Part shown: piece by piece, positions 5,686 through 13,630 of the stretch | How the letters are laid out: each line of letters opens with the position of its first letter | Numbering within the stretch: position 1 is the first letter of the stretch | NCBI GenBank assembly: GCA_030753265.1 | Contig: JASMCQ010000087.1 | Location: 1-33,383 of the forward strand | Direction of reading: 5' to 3' | Source of the DNA: Dehalococcoidia bacterium | GTDB taxonomy: Bacteria; Chloroflexota; Dehalococcoidia; UBA3495 | Length of the DNA: 33,383 bases | The notes under the pieces: generated by a model | Database searches by the model: none | What the model was told of the DNA's origin: nothing | The model's input: only the letters and a program-made list of their open reading frames with translations | Translations under genes and position numbers: made by a program

Positions 5686-8349
5686 CTAAATCTTCCTGAA
5701 CTTTCCGCCGATACCCGGCAGCCAGCGGGTCGGATGTTTTGCGTCCTCTTTCGGGGCCTTCTCAATCTTCACCGCGGCATCGGCGTCCATGGCGGTGACC
5801 ACCGGGTCGGTGTGGGCCCAGTCCATGGGCATCAGCGCCTCGAAGAAGGTGCCTTTGCCCGTGGCCACCGGCGTGTATTTGGACCAGTGGCCGCCGTTGT
5901 TGGCCACGGCTATCACCTCCGGGTGGATTCCCTCCACCACCTTGGCTTCACCCATGGAAGCTCCGGCTTCTTTGGATTTTATCCAGACCTGGTCCCCGGT
6001 TTTTATGCCCTTGCGCTTGGCCGTCTCGGAGTTGATGGCGACGTAGTTGGTGTAGGGGTCACCGGCCGAGATCTCGTCCAGCCAGGGGTTCTCGAAGGTG
6101 TAGGAGAACTGGTGGTGGGCCACCCGGTGGTAGACAGCCTGGAGGTCGTACTCCTCGTCTTTGGCCAGCAGCGCGCCGCAGGGCTTCCAGTCGGGCAGGG
6201 GATCGTAGTCGCTGGTGTCGATCTCCGTTACGCCCAGCTCGTCCAGGATGGCCTGGATCCCCTCGCCGGTCTTCTTGAACCACTCAAAGTAGATAGGAGC
6301 GCGGACGTGGCGGAAGGGCTTCCAGTACACTTCCTCTATCTTCTTCTTCCAGGTGACCACCCCGTTCTCCTTGAACCATTCCAGGCCGCGCTCGGGCCCG
6401 AAGTAGCATTTGTAGAGACGGTCCGCGATCTCCTCACAGGTGTAGCTGACATCTCCTTCCAGAGCGTAGGGGGGATTGAGGCCGTAGAAATGGTTCATGA
6501 GGTTGTTGAAGTCGGCGCGGAACCCCACGCGGTCGGCCAACTCCAGCATGACCTCGGAGAAGTAACGGGCCTGGCCCGGAGGCTTCAGGATGGGCTGGCG
6601 GATGGTGTGGGTGAAGTTGCCCCGGCCCGCCGGATGGTGGTGGGTGATGGTATTGGGAAGCGGGTCCAGGCGCTCCAGGTAGCAGGCATCGGGCAGGACA
6701 ATATCGGCGAAGTAGGTGGTCTCGTCCAGCCACAGCTTGGACGCCACCGTGAACATCTTCTTCATGAAGTTCGCCGTCACCTCGGGATTGCCCAAGCTGT
6801 AGATGATGTTGGGCCCGATGACGAAGAGCATCTCCGGCGTGTAGGGGATCTTGAACCCGTCCAGGTTCTGCATGGCCAGCACTGGAATGTGTCCGGACAT
6901 CCCGGTGCTCAGCAGGTCCGACAGCGTGACCCGCTCCGGTGGGACCGGGGTCCGGGGTGGATAGGGCGCGGCGGTTCGGAGGCCCGGCGACGTCTGTCCG
7001 TTCCAGACCCCCGGCGCCAGGAGGCCGTCGGGCCCCGCCCAGGGGGCCCAGTTGGGCATACCCGTGTCCGGGTGGCCTTCACACACCGGGTTGGTGCCCA
7101 GTATTCCGCCGGGAACGTCGCAGGCGCCGACCACCTCGCACAGCATCTCGAACCCCAGGCAGGTGAGCCAGGCGTGGTTGTGGGCATGGGAGCCCTTGAA
7201 ATAGGTGACGCAGACCGGCCGGTAGGGAAGCTCCCGACCCTCCAGGACGATGGTGCTTCCGATACTGGCTGCCTGAGAGAACTCGATCGCGATCCGGCGG
7301 ATAGTGTCCGCCGGCACGCTGGTAATCTCCGCCGCTTTCTCGACGGTCCAGGCCGCCGCCCGCTCCTTCAGCAGGACGAAAGCCGGGCGGCACTCCTTTC
7401 CGTGGGCGGTATAGACGCCCTCCAGGGCCGGGTCGCCGAGAGATGGATCGTCGTAGTGCTTGGCCGTCTGGTCCGCCGCGTCCCACATCAGGGGCTTGCC
7501 GCCGTCGGGGTCCCTCACGTAGTAGCCATCGGAGCCGATCAGGTAGGGAGCGTTGGTGTGGGCCTTCAGGTACCCGGCATCGAAGTGTCCCGTCTCGTTG
7601 AGGATGACGTTGAGCATGGCCATGACCATGGCCCCGTCGGTGCCGGGACGGATGGGGACCCATTCGTCGGCCTTCTCGGCCACGCCGTTGAGGACCGGAT
7701 CAACCACCACCAGCTTCATCCCCCGGGCGCGGGCGTCGGCCATCTTCTGGGCGTTACTGGTGAAGGCGTAGTAGGAGTGGCCCCCGATGCCGGCGCCGAA
7801 TACCAGGAGGTAGTTGCAAAACTCCAGGTCCGGCATGGAGGTGGTTGCGCCGTGCATCGCACCGACCAGAACGTGCTCGGCGTTGCCGCACTGGTGCCCG
7901 TTGGAGCTGAAAGAGTTGGGGGAGCCGAACCCACTCATGAAGAGGTTGATGAACCAGTAGCCGAAGCTGCTGTTCCCCAGCACGGTGGGGGTGCCCACCA
8001 GCTTTCGCGGGTCATCGTCCTTGATCTTCTTCATCTTATCGACGATGGTATCCAGGGCCTCTTCCCAACTGATCTCCACCCAACCCGGGTCTTCGTTGAA
8101 GTCTTTCTTGGGGTTGGTGCGCTTTACGGGGGCGGTGAGGCGGTTGGGGTCGTAGACCATGGTGATTCCGGACATGCCCTTGGCGCAGAGGCGCCCCATG
8201 CCGATGGCGCTATCCGGGTTGCCTTCGATCTTCACGATCACGCCGTTCTTGCGGTGCACCTTGATGCTGCACTGGTTGAAGCAAACCGCGCAGGCGCTGG
8301 GAATCCAGGCATCATCCTGAGTCTGTTCATCCTTGACCATTTGGATCAT
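5686..8349 (-). CDS. Molybdopterin oxidoreductase catalytic subunit (DMSO reductase superfamily, NrfD-linked complex)
   Basis: The catalytic subunit of a three-subunit Mo/W bis-MGD enzyme, 887 residues. An N-terminal [4Fe-4S] motif CxxCxxxC-x27-C is formed by Cys20, 23, 27 and 55. Cys154 (NGHQCGN) is at the position of the protein ligand to the metal in nitrate- and formate-dehydrogenase type enzymes, so a Cys ligand is inferred, not Sec. A C-terminal molydopterin-dinucleotide-binding domain is marked by NPWLDEISAGDPY and AINSETAKRKGIKTGDQVWI. There is no Tat signal. The ATG at 8349 follows GGAGGT and heads an operon with MoaD-like, ferredoxin and NrfD genes. Candidates include polysulfide or thiosulfate reductases and phenylacetyl-CoA:acceptor oxidoreductase (PadBCD-like); the acyl-CoA genes nearby make the last worth testing, but the sequence does not decide. 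Confidence 0.9.
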   Translation of the reverse strand: MIQMVKDEQTQDDAWIPSACAVCFNQCSIKVHRKNGVIVKIEGNPDSAIGMGRLCAKGMSGITMVYDPNRLTAPVKRTNPKKDFNEDPGWVEISWEEALDTIVDKMKKIKDDDPRKLVGTPTVLGNSSFGYWFINLFMSGFGSPNSFSSNGHQCGNAEHVLVGAMHGATTSMPDLEFCNYLLVFGAGIGGHSYYAFTSNAQKMADARARGMKLVVVDPVLNGVAEKADEWVPIRPGTDGAMVMAMLNVILNETGHFDAGYLKAHTNAPYLIGSDGYYVRDPDGGKPLMWDAADQTAKHYDDPSLGDPALEGVYTAHGKECRPAFVLLKERAAAWTVEKAAEITSVPADTIRRIAIEFSQAASIGSTIVLEGRELPYRPVCVTYFKGSHAHNHAWLTCLGFEMLCEVVGACDVPGGILGTNPVCEGHPDTGMPNWAPWAGPDGLLAPGVWNGQTSPGLRTAAPYPPRTPVPPERVTLSDLLSTGMSGHIPVLAMQNLDGFKIPYTPEMLFVIGPNIIYSLGNPEVTANFMKKMFTVASKLWLDETTYFADIVLPDACYLERLDPLPNTITHHHPAGRGNFTHTIRQPILKPPGQARYFSEVMLELADRVGFRADFNNLMNHFYGLNPPYALEGDVSYTCEEIADRLYKCYFGPERGLEWFKENGVVTWKKKIEEVYWKPFRHVRAPIYFEWFKKTGEGIQAILDELGVTEIDTSDYDPLPDWKPCGALLAKDEEYDLQAVYHRVAHHQFSYTFENPWLDEISAGDPYTNYVAINSETAKRKGIKTGDQVWIKSKEAGASMGEAKVVEGIHPEVIAVANNGGHWSKYTPVATGKGTFFEALMPMDWAHTDPVVTAMDADAAVKIEKAPKEDAKHPTRWLPGIGGKFRKI

Positions 8350-8356
8350 GGGACAC

Positions 8357-8369
8357 CTCCAGACTGGAG
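8357..8369 (-). promoter_or_regulatory. Small hairpin overlapping the ribosome-binding site of the 8349 gene
   Basis: CTCCAG and CTGGAG (8369-8364 and 8362-8357) are exact inverses separated by one base. The second arm supplies the GGAG of the Shine-Dalgarno sequence. Pairing (at least four base pairs with a five-base loop) would mask it. A role in translational control is inference from a short motif. Confidence 0.25.
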
Positions 8370-8598
8370 AATTGGCCGGCGGGACATCTCCGAAAGGGTG
8401 AGGCTCTTGCCGGGCTCCCGCGATTCCACCGTGCTCGCCGGTGGCTGTGGCGAAGGGTGGCCTGGGACCCGGGGCCTGTTGCAGTTGAGAAGGGCGAGAT
8501 TCGATCTGCCCCTTTTTTCGAGGTATTGCTTCTTTTTAACTCCCGGCTGATTACCGTGAAACCCGGCCGGGAAAACTGGCCCTATTCTCAACGCGGGC

Positions 8599-8627
8599 AG
8601 TTTAACAGTGACCGGCCATGGCGTCAA
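8599..8627 (-). promoter_or_regulatory. Sigma70-type promoter of the NrfD-linked molybdoenzyme operon
   Basis: On the minus strand TTGACG (8627-8622), a 17-base spacer and TAAACT (8604-8599) match five and four of six consensus bases. The implied leader is about 240 bases, down to the ATG at 8349. Confidence 0.5.
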
Positions 8628-8840
8628 TCGACCCGACGCCGACCTGGCTGAAAGGCCTTTCTTGATCCAATCAGGCGGCGGGATTAACGCTGATCTCTTG
8701 GAATCAACTCCTGAATCCGTAAAACAATCCTGCCTGTCGCAAGCCCGGCGCGCGGGAGGGTCCGGGTCAAACCGCGGCCACCCCGGATGGTGAGGCGGCG
8801 CGGCAGGCCGCCGGCGCTACTTTCCTAAAAGGATCCGGTC

Positions 8841-8869
8841 TTGACATGTGGGGACAGCGAGTCCAACAT
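8841..8869 (+). promoter_or_regulatory. Promoter for the 8987-12457 two-gene unit, with nearby inverted repeat
   Basis: A perfect -35 TTGACA (8841-8846), 17 bases, then CAACAT (8864-8869, three of six). Just downstream, GACGGG (8875-8880) and CCCGTC (8890-8895) form an inverted repeat around nine bases, which would overlap the transcription start and could be an operator or leader hairpin. Confidence 0.45.
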
Positions 8870-8986
8870 TGTCGGACGGGTTGTGGCATCCCGTCGGGCC
8901 GGGGCACCCGTACCACCGGAGCCCGGCCTTGCCCGGATTTAGACGATCGATCCGGGGCGAGAAAGCTTGGGTAAGGAGTGATCCTT

Positions 8987-11212
8987 TTGCAAACGATCTA
9001 TCAAAAACCACGAGGGCCGGAAGCCCCCGGCGAGCGCATCGTGACCAGCACCTGCCCTTATTCCTGCGGCGGGCGCTGCGTAGTCAACGCCCACGTCCGC
9101 GACGGGCGGATCGTCAAGATCAGCACCCAGCCGGGCCGCTGGAACCCGGAGCTTCCGCCCCTCTACGCCTGCGTTCGCGGCTTCGCGTCGGAGACCCACG
9201 TCAATCATCCCGACCGGCTCAAGCACCCTCTGCGCCGCGTGGGCGAGCGCGGGTCGGGAAGGTTCGAGCGCATCTCGTGGGACGATGCCCTGGGCGAGGT
9301 TGCCAGCCAGATGCTTCGGATCCGTGACACCTACGGGCCGGCCTCCATCCTCGATTGCTCGCTTAGCGGTGGCGCGGGACTCCTCCACAGCGCCAGCGCC
9401 CTCCGGCGTTTGCTCAACATGTTCGGCGGGAGCACCGAACTGTGGGGCAACCTATCCCGCGAGGCCGAGGTCTTCGCGGCCCGCCACACCTTTGGCCAGT
9501 ACGGCAATGCCCAGGGCAGGCTGGGGCGGCAGCGGGCCGATTACCGGAACTCGAAGCTGATGATTCTGTGGGGCTGGAGCCCCGGCGACGGCAGCTTCGG
9601 CACCGGAACGCTGGAGTACCTGAAATGGGCCAAGAAGCAGGGAGTCCGGATGATATGCGTTGACCCCCGCATGACCCACACCAGCGCCACGGTTGGTGAC
9701 GAGCACATCTTCATCAAGCCGTCCACCGATTCCGCCATGCTCATTGCCATGGCCTACGTCATCTTGACCGCGGAACTTCAGGACCAGGGGTTTCTCGACC
9801 GTTATGTCCAGGGCTTTGACGAGGAGCACCTTCCGCCGGACGCCCCTCCCGGCTCCTCCTTCCGGTCCTACGTGCTGGGCCTCTCCGACGGCGTACCCAA
9901 GACGCCCCAATGGGCCGAGGCCATCACCGGGGTCCCCGCGGCGAGGATCGCCGATCTCGCCCAGGATTTCGCCACGAACCGGCCGGCGGCACTGCAATGC
10001 GGCTACGGGCCCGGCCGCACCGCCTTCGGTGAGCAGTTCCATCGGGCGGCCTTCGCCCTGGCGGCCATGACCGGAAACATCGGCATCCCCGGCAGCAACG
10101 CGGGGCTTAGCGGCGGCTCCAAGGGCGCCGGCCTTTCCGGGCTACCCGCGGGCAAGAACCCCATTGGCCCGCCCGTCGCCGCCGCGGAGCTGGCCGACCT
10201 GCTGAACCAGGGCCGCGCCGGGGGCTACCCGGCCGACGTCAAGATGGTCTACTCGGCGTTCCGTCACCTGCTCAACCAGCTCGGCAACACCGGCAAGATC
10301 GGCGAGGCGCTCAAGAGCAAGGACATCGAGTTCATCGTCATTCACGATCATTTCATGACGCCGATGGCCCGGTACGCCGACATCCTCCTGCCGCCGACGA
10401 CCTTCTGGGAGCGCAACGACATCTGCACGTCGTGGGGCGAGATAGCGCCCTACGCTATCTTCATGAACCAGGCCATCGAGCCGATGGGAGAGTGCCGCGA
10501 CGACCTGGATATCTTCACCGATCTGGCGGCAAGGCTGGGCCTCTCCGGGTTCAACGACAAGGCCTCCGACATCGATTGGCTGCGCGAGTTCTGCGAGGGC
10601 ACCGAGATCGATGACTTCGAGGCGTTCCGCGAGAACGGCGTGGCCCGCTTGCCGGAGCCTGCCGACCCCGTCTCCTTCGCCGCCCAGATCCGGGATCCGG
10701 AGAACCATCGGTTCTCCACACCCTCGGGCAAGATCGAGGTCTACTCCACGACCCTGGCGGGCCAGCCGGACGTCTACGGTCTCGGCGCTGTCCCCCCGAT
10801 CCCGACCTATATCCCGGTCGATGAACCCGACACGATCCACTCGCTACAGCTTATTTCAGCCAAGTCCAAAGCCCGGGCCCACTCCATCCTCGCCAACCAG
10901 CCGGGACTTGCCAAAGTCGATCCGCAGAATGTGTGGATGCATCCGGAGGACGCCACGGCGCGGGGTATTCTCGATGGCCAACTGGTGCGGGTGTTCAACC
11001 AACGCGGGGCCACCGTGCTCCCGGTGAAGGTCACCGGCCGCGTCGTCCTCGGCGCCGTCTCCATATTGGAAGGGGCCTGGTACACTCCAGATGAGACGGG
11101 CACCGATCAGGCGGGCTGCGGGAATGTCCTTACCCTTGACCGCTCCTCCCCATCGGGCTCTCAGACCTACAACACCTGCCTGGTTGAGGTGGAGCCCGTC
11201 ACGCCGGTTTGA
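8987..11212 (+). CDS. Molybdopterin oxidoreductase (DMSO reductase superfamily, probable Ser ligand)
   Basis: A second bis-MGD oxidoreductase, 741 residues from the TTG at 8987; this start has AGGAG eight bases upstream, while an in-frame GTG at 8978 overlaps that site. The N-terminal cluster motif is CxxxCxxxC-x30-C (Cys23, 27, 31, 62), the spacing seen in DmsA-like enzymes. At the metal-ligand position the sequence is WGNLSREAEVF, giving Ser157 as the likely ligand, as in DMSO and TMAO reductases. VDPRMTHTSATVGDEHI and the late FSTPSGKIEVYS are typical of the DmsA branch. No Tat signal or membrane segment is present. The next gene, 48 bases on, is a sulfite-oxidase-family protein, and together they look like an operon. 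No ferredoxin or anchor subunit follows, so the electron partner is unclear; the substrate is unknown (S- or N-oxides are candidates by family). Confidence 0.88.
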   Translation: MQTIYQKPRGPEAPGERIVTSTCPYSCGGRCVVNAHVRDGRIVKISTQPGRWNPELPPLYACVRGFASETHVNHPDRLKHPLRRVGERGSGRFERISWDDALGEVASQMLRIRDTYGPASILDCSLSGGAGLLHSASALRRLLNMFGGSTELWGNLSREAEVFAARHTFGQYGNAQGRLGRQRADYRNSKLMILWGWSPGDGSFGTGTLEYLKWAKKQGVRMICVDPRMTHTSATVGDEHIFIKPSTDSAMLIAMAYVILTAELQDQGFLDRYVQGFDEEHLPPDAPPGSSFRSYVLGLSDGVPKTPQWAEAITGVPAARIADLAQDFATNRPAALQCGYGPGRTAFGEQFHRAAFALAAMTGNIGIPGSNAGLSGGSKGAGLSGLPAGKNPIGPPVAAAELADLLNQGRAGGYPADVKMVYSAFRHLLNQLGNTGKIGEALKSKDIEFIVIHDHFMTPMARYADILLPPTTFWERNDICTSWGEIAPYAIFMNQAIEPMGECRDDLDIFTDLAARLGLSGFNDKASDIDWLREFCEGTEIDDFEAFRENGVARLPEPADPVSFAAQIRDPENHRFSTPSGKIEVYSTTLAGQPDVYGLGAVPPIPTYIPVDEPDTIHSLQLISAKSKARAHSILANQPGLAKVDPQNVWMHPEDATARGILDGQLVRVFNQRGATVLPVKVTGRVVLGAVSILEGAWYTPDETGTDQAGCGNVLTLDRSSPSGSQTYNTCLVEVEPVTPV

Positions 11213-11260
11213 TGCGGGCGGCATTATGCGGGAAATCCCGGCCGATACTGGAGGTTCAGC

Positions 11261-12457
11261 GTGGCAGACCGGCGTGAGATAGAGGGCGAAATCATCATGG
11301 GCTGGGCCGACCGGAAGAGACCCAGCCTCGATGTGAGGAAGGATGCTCAGGGTAGGGTGGTCAGGGTGGCAACGTCGGTCGGAGACCTGCAGGGCCTCAT
11401 CACGCCGACCGACCTGCGCTACGTTGTCGTGCAGCTGGACGCCCCCGACCCGGTCCACCCCGACGACTGGTCCCTGTCCATCGGTGGTGAAGTGGAGCGG
11501 CCCATCGAGTTGAGTCTTGAAGAGCTTCAGAGGTTCCCGGGGGCCACAGTCCGCTGTGTCCATGAATGCTCGGGCAGCGAAGCCGACTTCTTCGACTACC
11601 TGAAGAGCGGCGGAGAGACCTACGGCTGCAACCGGTGCGAGCATGTGGAGGGAAAACCCAACAGGCTGGACCCGGAAGCGCAGCACCAAGGTATCATGAG
11701 TGCCGGCGAGTGGACCGGCGTACCGCTGGCGACGGTGTTGGAGAAGGCGGGGATCAAGCCCGGCGCGGTGAGCGTGCTCGCCCAGGGTTTCGACCGGGGG
11801 CTGCCCGCCGAGTGGGCCATGCACGGGGCCCTGGCGATTCCGGATGAAGAGATCAGCTACGAGAAAAGCCTGCCGTTGAAGAAGGCCCTGGACCGGGACA
11901 CGATGCTGGCCTGGGCGCTGAACGGGGAGTACATCAGGCACATCCACGGCGGCCCGGTGCGCCTCGTCACTCCCGGCTGGTCGGGTAACTGGTCGGTCAA
12001 GTGGTTGCAGAAGCTTGAAGTCCTTGACCACCTGCCCAAGTTGTACTATCAGAACCAGTACTTCTACTTGGGCCAAACGCCTGATGACCCCGACAAAAAG
12101 ATGATAACCGCCATGGGGGTGAAGACGTTCATCACCGAGCCCAGGGACGACGACCCGCCGCTCCCTCGCGGCGCCCATGTCATTCGTGGGCTGGCCTGGA
12201 GCGGGGCGGGCCGGATCACCAGGGTGGAGGTGAGCGTGGACGGAGGGGAGACCTGGCAGGACGCCCACCGGGAACTGCCCCACGAGCGGTGGCTATGGCA
12301 GCGCTGGTCCCACCTCTGGCACGCGGAGAGCCCGGGCAAGTATTCCATCATGGCACGGGCCACCGACGAGGCTGGGCGGGTTCAGCCGCAGATAGGGTGG
12401 AACGTGCTGCGCAAGAACTTCGACGGCATAGTGCCGGTGGACGTGGAGATCGAGTAG
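11261..12457 (+). CDS. Sulfite oxidase family molybdopterin protein
   Basis: Sulfite-oxidase-family enzymes carry a single molybdopterin bound through one Cys and act on sulfite or on sulfoxides. The 398 residues contain HECSGS with Cys103 at the metal-ligand position, SAGEWTGVPL, RLVTPGWSGNWSVKWL (233-249), and a C-terminal dimerisation domain marked by GLAWSGAGRITRVEVSVDGG. There is no heme b5 domain, no cytochrome and no signal peptide, so this is a bare catalytic chain. Between the ligand Cys and SAGEW is a segment with an extra CxxC (Cys123, Cys126), which could bind metal or form a disulfide. The GTG at 11261 is preferred because GGAGG lies six bases before it; the ATG at 11297 lacks one. 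It is co-transcribed with the preceding molybdoenzyme. Confidence 0.88.
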   Translation: MADRREIEGEIIMGWADRKRPSLDVRKDAQGRVVRVATSVGDLQGLITPTDLRYVVVQLDAPDPVHPDDWSLSIGGEVERPIELSLEELQRFPGATVRCVHECSGSEADFFDYLKSGGETYGCNRCEHVEGKPNRLDPEAQHQGIMSAGEWTGVPLATVLEKAGIKPGAVSVLAQGFDRGLPAEWAMHGALAIPDEEISYEKSLPLKKALDRDTMLAWALNGEYIRHIHGGPVRLVTPGWSGNWSVKWLQKLEVLDHLPKLYYQNQYFYLGQTPDDPDKKMITAMGVKTFITEPRDDDPPLPRGAHVIRGLAWSGAGRITRVEVSVDGGETWQDAHRELPHERWLWQRWSHLWHAESPGKYSIMARATDEAGRVQPQIGWNVLRKNFDGIVPVDVEIE

Positions 12458-12779
12458 CGGGCGGGCGAGTGATGCAAACGCAGCCGGTTAGCTAACTCGA
12501 GGTGCCGGCGTTTTTATGTGTCACCCCGAGCCCAAGCCGGCGCCTCGGCTTCATGACCTGAGATTCCTCAGTTGTCTGCGGCAGTTTCGGAATGACAAAG
12601 CGGATTGGCCTGGGGAAAAATTGCACACCGGACAGCTGCTAAGGAACTATCTCAAAAGGTGGTTCGACAGGCTCACCACGAACGGGGCAGGAGCGACGAA
12701 CGGGGTAGGAGCGCCCTATCCGTTCGTCCTGAGCCTGTCGAAGGATCGCTGGAGCCAGCACTCAAAGTTTTGGAGATTG
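12458..12779. other. Intergenic region (322 bp) made of repeat elements
   Basis: Between the convergent sulfite-oxidase-family and mobB genes lie one family B element (12519-12597) and one family A element (12643-12782), nearly adjacent. I see no gene. Confidence 0.6.
12519..12597. repeat. Dispersed inverted-repeat element, family B, copy 2
   Basis: Begins TGTCACCCCGAG, the same end as the copy at 2386, and ends TTTCGGAATGACA, its imperfect inverse. The interior differs between copies, so only the ends define the family. Confidence 0.5.
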
Positions 12780-12782
12780 CTA
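12643..12782. repeat. Dispersed inverted-repeat element, family A, copy 2
   Basis: Opposite orientation to copy 1. The arms are 12659-12685 and 12720-12746, with AACGGGG and GGAGCG repeats in the centre, flanked by GGAACTATC (12643) and GATTGCTA near 12780. The last bases coincide with the stop codon of mobB, so the element abuts and may supply the end of that gene. Confidence 0.7.
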
Positions 12783-13628
12783 CTTAGAGGTGCGCCCCGG
12801 GGGTGGGGGACCGCCGGGACCGCCGGCCGCGTGAATGGTTATCTGAGTTTCTGCCGGGTCCTCGGGAAGGCCTTTCAGGTTGGACAGGAGCCCGCGCACG
12901 ATGTCCGCCAGGATTCCGCTGGGAAATGGGGCGAGTGGGACCGGCGTCCGGTCCGCGACTATGGAGACGGCGGCGCCGGCGCCCCCCTTAATAGTTATCT
13001 GAACTTCCTCGGGGTCCCGGGGAAGGCCCTTCAGGGTGGCCAGGAAGCCGCCCACGATTCCCGACATGATCGCGCTGATGAAAGGGATGAGCGGCACCGG
13101 GTTGCCGTCCACGGAGAGGGAGACTGCCGGAGCCGGGGGGCCAGCCTCGAAGACCTGGGCGATTAACTGGGATACCAGCTTGTCCGCCTCTTCAAAACCG
13201 TAGGCCGGCACCTCCCCGTTGGGTTCACTTTCCTGACTGTCTCCCACCGTGGCTATGACGTTCTCAACGGGAGGCGGCGGACCGCCGCGCACCACCAGCA
13301 CCTTGGGGACGGCGCTATTCTTGAACCCTTCGGCCACCACCAGGTCCACTCCCGAGCCAAGGGTGGAGATAATCGATTCCAACGGCGTGTCCCCGCCGGT
13401 CCGGTCGACCCTGGTGCGCTGGTCCGGTGAGGAGGCGATGACCGTGCTGGCCCCCGCCTCGAACATCCGGTGGGTGTCGCTCTGGGCGCGGTTGATGTCG
13501 TGGCCGTGGGGGCAGTGCTTGATGGCCGCCACCCGGTATCCCCGGGCCGCCAGCGCCGCGATCAATGACTCCGCCACCGTGGTCTTCCCGCTGTTTGAGT
13601 TGCCGACCACCGCGACTACTGGAGGCAT
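12780..13628 (-). CDS. mobB: MobB, molybdopterin-guanine dinucleotide biosynthesis GTPase, with duplicated C-terminal repeat
   Basis: MobB binds GTP and assists MobA in attaching GMP to molybdopterin, making the MGD used by the two molybdoenzymes nearby. Residues 1-160 are MobB: P-loop GNSNSGKT (9-16), AAIKHCPHGHDI (35-45), DLVVAEGFK (95-103). Residues 169-214 and 221-266 are two copies of a 46-residue unit, each with VS..., PVPL.PF, a hydrophobic helix ending LKGLP, and a strand QITI. The tail is Gly/Pro-rich. MobB proteins usually have about 160-175 residues, so this one is extended by roughly 110. The ATG lies two bases after the stop of the FmdE-like gene, indicating translational coupling. 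The function of the repeat is unknown; it could be a membrane-surface or protein-binding module. Confidence 0.88.
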   Translation of the reverse strand: MPPVVAVVGNSNSGKTTVAESLIAALAARGYRVAAIKHCPHGHDINRAQSDTHRMFEAGASTVIASSPDQRTRVDRTGGDTPLESIISTLGSGVDLVVAEGFKNSAVPKVLVVRGGPPPPVENVIATVGDSQESEPNGEVPAYGFEEADKLVSQLIAQVFEAGPPAPAVSLSVDGNPVPLIPFISAIMSGIVGGFLATLKGLPRDPEEVQITIKGGAGAAVSIVADRTPVPLAPFPSGILADIVRGLLSNLKGLPEDPAETQITIHAAGGPGGPPPPGRTSK

Positions 13629-13630
13629 GG

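Larger units (their letters stand above)
8350..8986. other. Divergent intergenic region (637 bp) between two molybdoenzyme transcription units
   Basis: It contains two divergent promoter predictions (8599-8627 minus; 8841-8869 plus), the small ribosome-site hairpin at 8357-8369 and an inverted repeat at 8875-8895. No gene is recognised, and open frames here are short and lack ribosome sites. The spacing between promoters (about 210 bases) leaves room for regulator binding, but no operator is identified. Confidence 0.5.

Noticed and set aside
5286..5765. Longer start for the MoaD-like protein (to 5765)
   Set aside because: The extra 59 residues overlap the end of the molybdoenzyme gene and do not resemble the family, whose N-terminus matches MDVTIRLFG.
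5686..8349. Searching the molybdoenzyme for a Sec codon at the metal-ligand position
   Set aside because: The frame is open throughout and the ligand position is Cys154; no in-frame TGA.
5494..8550. Plus-strand open frame of over 1000 codons opposite the molybdoenzyme gene
   Set aside because: Its product is rich in Gly, Val, His and Arg with no family resemblance. It is the mirror of a GC-rich real gene (5686-8349), which has clear motifs.
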